From Candidatus Falkowiibacteriota bacterium (GTDB taxonomy: Bacteria; Patescibacteriota; Patescibacteriia; CAIXNZ01): a stretch of 18,555 bases of DNA. The stretch lies in the NCBI GenBank assembly GCA_903920975.1, contig CAIXNZ010000017.1, forward strand, positions 1-18,555, read 5' to 3'. The notes beneath the pieces are model-generated. The model did no database searches, was not told the origin of the DNA, and saw nothing but the letters and a program-made list of their open reading frames with translations. Made by a program: the position numbers and the translations under genes. Of this stretch, positions 6,408-11,718 are shown piece after piece. How positions within the stretch are numbered: the first letter of the stretch is position 1; every line of letters starts with the position of its first letter.

Positions 6408-6628
6408 CTTTTACCCTCCTTTAGGCGTTTTTCGTAGCCCCAGTAATAAATTGGCCAACCGACACAGAATATGATTGCGAAACTTATTAGCGTGAAGATG
6501 GTTTTAGAATTGAATCTCCACTCATCTCGCATCTGAAGCTCGTCGGGAATCTCTATTAAGAAAAGAAGTATCCCGATTCCGCAATAAACAATTATAGCCA
6601 ATGCCAGAAATGGATGATGCTCAAACAT
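6401..6628 (-). CDS. Small two-helix membrane protein (second of three paralogues)
   Basis: A 75-residue protein with helices at about 7-26 and 43-63. An acidic/basic loop with EIPDELQMRDEWRF lies between them, and a basic tail YEKRLKEGKRW follows. It matches its upstream neighbour in helix 1 (VYCGIGILLFL against AYCIIGLCYMF) and in helix 2 and its end (CVGWPIYYWGYE against CLCWPLYALSYE). The basic tail predicts that the C terminus stays in the cytoplasm, and with two helices the N terminus would too. It has a strong Shine-Dalgarno (minus AAGGAGG) and is the middle gene of a three-gene operon. Not recognised beyond the paralogy. Confidence 0.72.
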   Translation of the reverse strand: MFEHHPFLALAIIVYCGIGILLFLIEIPDELQMRDEWRFNSKTIFTLISFAIIFCVGWPIYYWGYEKRLKEGKRW

Positions 6629-6663
6629 TTTATCCTCCTTTTAAGAATTTTACTCATAATTAA

Positions 6664-6879
6664 TTAGGCTGATTCATAACTCAGGGCATAAAGAGGCCAA
6701 CATAAGCAAAAGAAAAGGATGGATACGATGAAAAAAATTACACCCCTGGCCACTTTCTTAATACTAAATGGTTCGTTACTTCCAAAAAAATCATCGAGTA
6801 GAAAAGCCTTAAACATGTAGCAAAGTCCTATTATGCAATAAGCAATGCCAATGAATTCCAATAGTTTTAGAGTTGACAT
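6664..6879 (-). CDS. Small two-helix membrane protein (first of three paralogues)
   Basis: A 71-residue protein with helices at about 8-27 and 44-66 and a loop containing DDFFGSNEPFSIKKVARG. The shared pattern is YCxIG in helix 1 and CWPLYALSYE at the end of helix 2. It is the first gene of the operon, with a Shine-Dalgarno AAGGAGG (minus strand, 6887-6893) seven bases before the ATG, downstream of the TACTAAGGTAC promoter at 6916-6944. I do not recognise a named family. The three genes look like a tandem triplication followed by divergence; the hydrophobic cores are different enough that each probably has its own partner or role. Confidence 0.72.
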   Translation of the reverse strand: MSTLKLLEFIGIAYCIIGLCYMFKAFLLDDFFGSNEPFSIKKVARGVIFFIVSILFFCLCWPLYALSYESA

Positions 6880-6915
6880 TTTTATACCTCCTTTTTTAAA
6901 AGATCATTATATCGT

Positions 6916-6944
6916 ACCTTAGTAAATTTTAATGATTTTGTCAA
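6916..6944 (-). promoter_or_regulatory. Promoter with TACTAAGGTAC box (three-gene operon)
   Basis: Minus strand: TTGACA (6939-6944), 17-bp spacer, TAAGGT (6916-6921), inside TTTACTAAGGTAC. This is the same box in the same register as 6101-6129. A TATAAT lies 3 bases downstream of the box (6907-6912) but has no -35. The -35 begins two bases after the stop codon of the hydrolase-like gene, and no terminator separates them. Confidence 0.6.
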
Positions 6945-6946
6945 TA

Positions 6947-8113
6947 TTACTTTGTTTTAGGCGCATAATCATAAACATTTCTGGCGTTCCAAAGCATATA
7001 GCCGTAAGCACCAGCTTCTTTAGAAGCTTTTATTTGCAGATCAATCATCTCTGGGGTATAAACAGCCCCCATATCAAAATTTTGTAACCATGGTCTGATT
7101 TTTGCTCTAACATTTTTTACTACGCTTAAGCTTTCCTCACCCTTAGTCAGTGCAATTTTAACCACTTCATAAGGATGAGCAGCTGGATTATCAAAATTTA
7201 AATATCCAGAAGGATAATGCGAAGGATAAACCATGGGGCAAACATAATCAAAATACAGGGCCGCATCTTCTATTACTTGCCCAATTTGCATATCATCAGT
7301 TCTTTCAGTTGTAAAGCCAAATAAGTCGCCAGAAATATAAGCTGGCTCATCTTTTAAATTATCATGAAGATACTGAAAAAAATTTTTCATAACACCTGCC
7401 TTGGTATTATTTTCTAGGTTGGCAAATCTCATCAAAGCCATTTTGCCGTCAGAAGGAAATCTTACATAATCAAAATTTATTTCATCAAAGCCAAAATCAA
7501 TGGCTTCTTTAGCAATATCTAAGTTGTATTTCCAATTGTCTTTAATAGTCGGATCAAGCCAGGCCAAACCCTTGTTGTCGCGCCAAACACCGCCTGTGGC
7601 GCTATTTTTTACTGCCCAGGCTGGCTTTTTATCGGATAGTTCGGGATCCTGAAAAACTGTTTGCCTGGCAATGGCATAAATATTATTATCATGTAATTTT
7701 TTAATTAAGGCCGGTACATCTTTAATCGTATCGCGGTCAGTTTTTGATTCATTTACTAAAGGTATGTTGCTGTCATAGGAAAGAACACCAGAATAATCCT
7801 TAATATCAATAACCACGGCATTTAGCTGACTGCCTTTCATAAAATTAATTATCTGGTCAATCTTTTCCATTCTGCTGGCTGAATAAGAAGTCAGATAAAG
7901 TCCATAAATTTCTTTTTCTTTCATTTTTTCTCGCTTCGCAATTTTAATGGGTTCTGGGGTATGAGAAAAATCAGTGGTAAATTTTATGGGAAATGTAGTA
8001 CTTTGAGCCAAAATTTCTGTATGTTTTGAAGAATAAAAAATCACTGTGACAATAATAGTCAATAAAATGATGTTAAAAATAATGAGAAAAAAAGTTTTGA
8101 TTTTTTTTATCAT
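6947..8113 (-). CDS. Putative glycoside hydrolase, DUF4015-type, membrane-anchored
   Basis: A 388-residue protein with a single N-terminal membrane segment (about 8-28), then a TIM-barrel-like domain resembling the putative glycosyl hydrolase family PF13200 (DUF4015). Visible conserved stretches are VVIDIKDYSG (100-109), WLDPTIKDNW (185-194), FDEINFDYVRFPSDG (209-223, with likely catalytic Glu/Asp), VCPMVYPSHY (291-300) and GYMLWNARN (371-379). The anchor would place the enzyme outside the cell, where it could act on a cell-surface polysaccharide; the substrate is unknown and activity for this family is largely unproven. Its ATG overlaps the TGA of the 201-residue anchored protein by four bases, so both are made together. 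No Shine-Dalgarno and no own terminator are seen. Confidence 0.88.
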   Translation of the reverse strand: MIKKIKTFFLIIFNIILLTIIVTVIFYSSKHTEILAQSTTFPIKFTTDFSHTPEPIKIAKREKMKEKEIYGLYLTSYSASRMEKIDQIINFMKGSQLNAVVIDIKDYSGVLSYDSNIPLVNESKTDRDTIKDVPALIKKLHDNNIYAIARQTVFQDPELSDKKPAWAVKNSATGGVWRDNKGLAWLDPTIKDNWKYNLDIAKEAIDFGFDEINFDYVRFPSDGKMALMRFANLENNTKAGVMKNFFQYLHDNLKDEPAYISGDLFGFTTERTDDMQIGQVIEDAALYFDYVCPMVYPSHYPSGYLNFDNPAAHPYEVVKIALTKGEESLSVVKNVRAKIRPWLQNFDMGAVYTPEMIDLQIKASKEAGAYGYMLWNARNVYDYAPKTK

Positions 8114-8715
8114 TTGCTAAAACCTTTATCCTGATCAATAGTCAGAGCACTGGGGATATCAGGAAATTCTGATAAATTGCTGATTGGTTTATCAATTGTG
8201 TAATTGGTAAAATAAAAATTAGGAAGTGTCAGCACCTTTTTTTGCCAATTGTAATCATAGATTAATTCCAAAAGCGCTTTGTTAGCCAGAGCGCGAAGAT
8301 GCCCATTTTTTGTGACAATATAAGTGTTAGGATCTGTCGGCGTTTGAATCAGAGTGCCTGGCCGGCAGGTTACATTGCCGCCTAAGGGAGATTCATATAA
8401 CTTTATAAGATCATATGTTTGGAGATCAGAAATTTTGATTGTTCCAAACCATGTTTCATAAGTTTCTGTTGTCGGAAAGACATATCTTTTGCCATCAGCC
8501 GCATAATAATAGACTTCGTCTTTGGCGCTCTTTTTTAGTTTATTGAATTCCCCACTGTCAAATTTGAATTTATTATAATTACTTACTTGCTCTTGAGCAT
8601 GTTTCAGCTGATTGGTATTATTTATTTTGTTGATTTGCAATCCGGCCATTACTAAAATGGCAATAACAATTACCGAGCCGATAATGATATAAAAAATTAG
8701 AAGAAATTTTTTCAT
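8110..8715 (-). CDS. Anchored extracellular protein with ADGKRYVFP-type domain
   Basis: A 201-residue protein with an N-terminal membrane segment (about 5-27), a helical linker, and a domain beginning YYYAADGKRYVFPTTETYETWF (in two parts: residues 69-78 and 79-90). It continues with PLGGNVTCRPG (110-120), TDPNTYIVTKNGHLRALA (127-144) and FTNYTIDKPI (169-178). This domain recurs, often as tandem copies, in secreted Patescibacteria proteins of unknown role; I know no formal name for it. Here it occurs once. It is the first gene of a two-gene operon with the DUF4015-like hydrolase (ATGA overlap), suggesting a shared job at the cell surface, for example wall or glycan attachment. No Shine-Dalgarno is seen. 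Confidence 0.75.
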   Translation of the reverse strand: MKKFLLIFYIIIGSVIVIAILVMAGLQINKINNTNQLKHAQEQVSNYNKFKFDSGEFNKLKKSAKDEVYYYAADGKRYVFPTTETYETWFGTIKISDLQTYDLIKLYESPLGGNVTCRPGTLIQTPTDPNTYIVTKNGHLRALANKALLELIYDYNWQKKVLTLPNFYFTNYTIDKPISNLSEFPDIPSALTIDQDKGFSK

Positions 8716-8724
8716 ATTTTTATA

Positions 8725-8758
8725 ATTAAAAAATGCTAAATCACTATATTAGTTTAGC
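8725..8758 (-). terminator. Intrinsic terminator of ATP-grasp gene
   Basis: Stem TGCTAAA/TTTAGCA (8733-8739 with 8752-8758), 12-base loop, T-run on the minus strand (complement of 8727-8732). It stands between the ATP-grasp gene and the anchored protein gene, just upstream of the latter. Confidence 0.65.
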
Positions 8759-8779
8759 AAAATATAAGTAAAAAGCCAA

Positions 8780-10072
8780 CTATTTTTTAGACTGGCCGTT
8801 TCTTTTAGTTTCTATAATAATCCACTTTTCTAAGCGTCTAATGTCAGCTAAGAGTTCTGATCTTGTTTGGGTTGCCAGCGTAAAAGCGACTACATAAGCA
8901 TGACCGTGCTTTGATAGTCCTGCATATTCGCCTATTTTTATGCCCTGCCTGAACTTGACCAAGGAATTTAGCTGTTTGGCTTTATTCAAGCCCTTAATCC
9001 CAATTAATTTCCCCTTTTTGTGAGGCCAAAATTTGATTAAAACCGTATGCTTATTTTTAGTTATTTTTAAAATCGGTTTTTTGCCTAAATGGATTAAAAA
9101 ATCATTCAAACCATGTTTAAGGCCAAAAGAATTATCAAGCAATTCTTCTCTAAAGCCTCCACAGCGAGCCGCCAGCTCAATAACCTGGAAACCCTTGCTG
9201 GTTTTCATTAATTCGCAATGAACAGCACTGGAACGCAAACCAACCGCATGGATGGCCCTAGCGACCGTATCTTGGGCGACTAATTCCTCTGTTTTGGATA
9301 AAATAGACGGAGTTATCTGAGTATACATGAAAAAATCATCATAACCCGCATCCTTGCCGGTTTTAACTTCAACAACTGGCGTGTAATAAATTTTACCCAG
9401 CGAATTTACAAAAGCATCAATTGTATACATCTGGCCTTCCATAAATTGTTCTACTATAATTTTGGGTTCAACCTCAACATCAGCTTTTTTATATAAACTA
9501 TTAACTCTTCTAAATACTTCTTTCAAATTGTTTTCCAACTCTTCTTGATAATAACAGGTGACAATCAATTTGCTCGTAGAAAGATTTGTTGGTTTAATAA
9601 CACAGGGAAATCCAACTTTGTCTTTTATCTCACCCAGAATAGATTCGCTGTATTTCTTGACATAAATATATTTAGGCGTAATTTTTGGATAATAGCGCGT
9701 AAAAGCCTTTCTCATTTCTAATTTATCATTGGCAATTTTCAATGAGCGCTTGGTCGGTAATCTTAAATAAGGAAAATATGAAACCAGCCGAGCTAATAAT
9801 TCAATGGAAAATTCATATTTTGCAGTGATTAATAAAATATTGTCATGATAAGGTCTCAATGTCTCTTCAATTATTCTGCCTCTTTCCATGTCGCAACGCA
9901 AAAAAATATCCAGTTTTTTTTCAATTTCCGAATTAATTTTTTTCTTTAAGGTAGTTATTAAGCCAATTTTAAGTTTACGATTTAAAAACTTTTCCAGCTC
10001 TTTGACGGTTTCCAAATGGTCATTATTCAAACTGCCGATAAAAAGCACAATATTTTTTTGTTCGGGTATCAT
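8780..10072 (-). CDS. ATP-grasp ligase, carboxylate-amine type
   Basis: A 430-residue ATP-grasp enzyme; the family forms an acyl-phosphate from a carboxylate and couples it to an amine or thiol. An N-terminal pre-ATP-grasp region (1-~105) starts NIVLFIGSLNND. NDKLEMRKAF (115-124), PCVIKPTN (156-163, ATP lysine K160) and IVEQFMEGQMYTIDA (206-220) follow, then HCELMKTSKGFQVIELAARCGG (285-306, in two parts; metal ligands E287 and E299). The family usually reads N/D-x-R-x-GG near the last motif; here it is AARCGG. The C-terminal ~100 residues look like the small accessory domain of amino-acid ligase-like members. Substrates cannot be told; a dipeptide or amino-acid ligase is possible. It has its own extended -10 promoter (10161-10189) inside the end of the methyltransferase gene, no Shine-Dalgarno, and a terminator at 8733-8758. 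Confidence 0.85.
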   Translation of the reverse strand: MIPEQKNIVLFIGSLNNDHLETVKELEKFLNRKLKIGLITTLKKKINSEIEKKLDIFLRCDMERGRIIEETLRPYHDNILLITAKYEFSIELLARLVSYFPYLRLPTKRSLKIANDKLEMRKAFTRYYPKITPKYIYVKKYSESILGEIKDKVGFPCVIKPTNLSTSKLIVTCYYQEELENNLKEVFRRVNSLYKKADVEVEPKIIVEQFMEGQMYTIDAFVNSLGKIYYTPVVEVKTGKDAGYDDFFMYTQITPSILSKTEELVAQDTVARAIHAVGLRSSAVHCELMKTSKGFQVIELAARCGGFREELLDNSFGLKHGLNDFLIHLGKKPILKITKNKHTVLIKFWPHKKGKLIGIKGLNKAKQLNSLVKFRQGIKIGEYAGLSKHGHAYVVAFTLATQTRSELLADIRRLEKWIIIETKRNGQSKK

Positions 10073-10148
10073 TTTTTTTGATTAAAAAAAAAGAATTAAA
10101 ATTTCTTCTTTATTAATAATTGATTTTGTAAATTATCATAATCCTTTA

Positions 10149-10179
10149 TTAAGCGGGTTTATTATAACAGGGCGCTTAA
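10149..10179 (-). terminator. Weak hairpin after methyltransferase gene
   Basis: TTAAGCG/CGCTTAA (10149-10155 with 10173-10179), 17-base loop, overlapping the stop codon of the methyltransferase gene. No good T-run follows on the minus strand, and the loop holds the -10 of the next gene, so this may be a partial terminator or chance. Confidence 0.3.
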
Positions 10180-10189
10180 CGGATGTAAA
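10161..10189 (-). promoter_or_regulatory. Promoter of ATP-grasp gene (extended -10)
   Basis: Minus strand: TTTACA (10184-10189), 17-bp spacer, TATAAT (10161-10166) preceded by TGT, giving an extended -10 TGTTATAAT. It overlaps the 3' end of the methyltransferase gene. The predicted leader is about 80 nt with no Shine-Dalgarno. Confidence 0.75.
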
Positions 10190-10685
10190 GATAAATTGGC
10201 ACTACAGTAGCTGCTGGCCTATCAATTATTGCCGGAGTCCAACCTTCAATAGGAAAAACATAAGATATTATCCGTGCTCCGGGCTTTATTTCTTTGGCTA
10301 ACTTCAATTTTAATTTGGCTTCAATCCTTTTTGGTGTGCCAAAAAAATATATAACATCAGCTTTTGACAGATCTTCTTTAAATAAGTTTTTATACTTAAA
10401 AATTGACCGAGGATTAAAAATTTGCTGCCATTTGCAGATCAAGTAAAACGGAAAAGCAATCTCCAGGCCAATAGCTTTGGCCTTATAATTTTTGGCTGCA
10501 TAAATAACTACTCTGCCATTACCACAGCCCAAATCATAAAAAATTTCCCCGGCTTTTAAATTGGCTAATTGAAAAATTCTGCTTATATCTGCTTTGCGGG
10601 CCGGAACCCAGGGCGCAAAAGAAGCGCCGGCAATAGCCACCGTACTTAAAAGCAGAAGTAAAATAAGAGCAATGATTATATTCAT
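10176..10685 (-). CDS. Membrane-anchored SAM-dependent methyltransferase-like protein
   Basis: A 169-residue protein from the ATG at 10685, which lies one base after the stop codon of the upstream gene. A longer in-frame start at 10721 (12 more residues, MPIYFYWAGIYN) would overlap that gene by 35 bases and adds a non-conserved tail, so I prefer the shorter form. An N-terminal membrane helix (1-~22) is followed by IFYDLGCGNGRVV (48-60), the class I SAM-binding motif I. A strand and acidic position follow at AIGLEIA (71-77), and VIYFFGTPKR (111-120) is in the motif IV position. The substrate is unknown. The size and anchor recall many short uncharacterised Patescibacteria methyltransferases. 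It is co-transcribed with the upstream propeller-like protein. Confidence 0.75.
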   Translation of the reverse strand: MNIIIALILLLLLSTVAIAGASFAPWVPARKADISRIFQLANLKAGEIFYDLGCGNGRVVIYAAKNYKAKAIGLEIAFPFYLICKWQQIFNPRSIFKYKNLFKEDLSKADVIYFFGTPKRIEAKLKLKLAKEIKPGARIISYVFPIEGWTPAIIDRPAATVVPIYLYIR

Positions 10686-10686
10686 G

Positions 10687-11268
10687 TTATAAATTCCAGC
10701 CCAATAAAAATAAATTGGCATTTAAACCTAAGTCAGCGCTGGCAATTAATTTGCTGGTTTTTGCTTCACTGTCATATTGCCAAATTTCTCCAGTTTCTTT
10801 TATTATCTTGCCTTTGCTGTTTTTCTCCTGCTTGAGAATAGAATAATTAATTAATTTTTTATCAGGGGAAACAACGGCGCTGATTATTTCTTGATTAGCA
10901 ACCAAAATCTCATTCAGCTCTTTATTTTTCAAATCAAGAGTATATAATGTTTTATTACTGGCTATTAAATATTTGCTGGTAGAATCGTATAAGCCAAAAA
11001 CTCTATAAGTGCCGCTCTTTTCATACATCACTCCCCCTTTTAAATTATAAAATTTAATGCCAGCTGGGGTTTGAATATAATAATAGAATTCATTAAGAGC
11101 TTGGGTATTATCCATAATTTCTGAATTCATGGTTAAAGGAGTAACGTTTTGCTGGGTGATAATATATGGCGTGGGTTTTTTACTATACATAAAATATAAA
11201 ACCAGAATGTCCAATAAAAAGATCGAGATAAAAAGCAGAACCATGAATGTAGTTTTATTTTTTTCCAT
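10687..11268 (-). CDS. Anchored beta-propeller-like protein, short
   Basis: A 193-residue protein with an N-terminal membrane segment (about 8-27). The rest shows TolB/WD-type propeller blades, such as YLIASNKTLYTLDLKNKEL (103-121, in the second blade), IISAVVSPDKKLINYS (128-143) and GEIWQYDSEAKTSKLI (160-175). Only about two to three blades are present and the frame stops right after LFLLGWNL, where such proteins normally continue with WSKD-type blades. It may be a truncated relative, or part of a shared propeller. The role is unknown, probably extracellular binding. It starts from a TATAAT promoter (11294-11323) divergent from the + orphan gene, has no Shine-Dalgarno, and is followed after one base by the methyltransferase start. 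Confidence 0.6.
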   Translation of the reverse strand: MEKNKTTFMVLLFISIFLLDILVLYFMYSKKPTPYIITQQNVTPLTMNSEIMDNTQALNEFYYYIQTPAGIKFYNLKGGVMYEKSGTYRVFGLYDSTSKYLIASNKTLYTLDLKNKELNEILVANQEIISAVVSPDKKLINYSILKQEKNSKGKIIKETGEIWQYDSEAKTSKLIASADLGLNANLFLLGWNL

Positions 11269-11293
11269 ATTTTTTGATTAATAATTTGACTTA

Positions 11294-11323
11294 ATTATAC
11301 AACAAAGTCTTGACAAATGACAA
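11294..11323 (-). promoter_or_regulatory. Promoter of propeller-like gene, overlapping divergent one
   Basis: Minus strand: TTGTCA (11318-11323), 18-bp spacer, TATAAT (11294-11299). It shares the region with the + strand promoter at 11310-11338, whose -35 lies inside its spacer, so the two cannot be fired freely at once. Confidence 0.55.
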
Positions 11324-11338
11324 TTTTTAATATAGAAT
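11310..11338 (+). promoter_or_regulatory. Promoter of 101-residue orphan gene
   Basis: TTGACA (11310-11315), 17-bp spacer, TAGAAT (11333-11338). It is followed by a strong Shine-Dalgarno AAGGAGG (11364-11370), six bases before the ATG at 11377. Confidence 0.75.
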
Positions 11339-11376
11339 AAAATAATATTGTTTCAAAAAATAGAAGGAGGAGGATA

Positions 11377-11682
11377 ATGTCTAAGCAGAAAAATTTTTCA
11401 TTTGCAAAGAGAATGACAAAATTGAAGGAGGAGCAACGGAAATTGTATCGAGCCAAGATTGCAGCCCTTAACAAATTGAAGGGCAAGGTGGTCAGAATTG
11501 TTTTTCAGGAGGCGAATGAGAATCCAAGGCAGATTATTGGCCTTCTGGGTAATAGTTGGATCGAGCGTCCGTTTAAAGATTTTGACATCGAAGACGTAAT
11601 AGCCTTAAAAGCTCCAGTTACCGGCAAAATCTTCACCTCAATTTCGGTCCGCTATATACTCTCAATTAAAGTAAATAATTGA
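11377..11682 (+). CDS. Unknown basic 101-residue protein
   Basis: I do not recognise this protein. It has 101 residues and a very basic, helical N-terminal third, from KNFSFAKRMTKLKEEQRKLY to AKIAALNKLKGKVV, that could be a coiled coil or bind nucleic acid. A beta-rich half follows: RIVFQEANENPRQIIGLLGN, then DIEDVIALKAPVTGKIF and SVRYILSIKV. The second half reads like a small barrel in which KGKVVRIVF and IGLLG form strands. It has no signal or membrane segment. The gene stands alone on + with its own promoter, strong Shine-Dalgarno and terminator (11689-11717), the same modular form as the accessory genes at 2705-6879. Function unknown. Confidence 0.72.
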   Translation: MSKQKNFSFAKRMTKLKEEQRKLYRAKIAALNKLKGKVVRIVFQEANENPRQIIGLLGNSWIERPFKDFDIEDVIALKAPVTGKIFTSISVRYILSIKVNN

Positions 11683-11688
11683 ATTTCT

Positions 11689-11718
11689 AAAACCTCGTAT
11701 ATGTTGTACGAGGTTTTT
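11689..11718. terminator. Bidirectional intrinsic terminator
   Basis: Stem AAAACCTCGTA/TACGAGGTTTT (11689-11699 with 11707-11717), 7-base loop, T-run on + after 11714. It terminates the + orphan gene. On the minus strand it begins at the stop codon of the DedA-PAP2-LssY protein and has a weaker T-run. Confidence 0.85.

Noticed and set aside
10686..10721. Longer start for the methyltransferase
   Set aside because: It overlaps the upstream gene by 35 bp; the ATG at 10685 is one base after that gene's stop and begins directly with the membrane helix. Kept as an alternative only.
10687..10721. Frameshift joining the propeller-like gene and methyltransferase into one protein
   Set aside because: The products belong to different folds, and the methyltransferase has its own membrane helix and start right after the stop.
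11295..11486. 63-codon minus-strand frame over the orphan gene's start
   Set aside because: It covers the divergent promoters and the start of a well-supported + gene; no SD.
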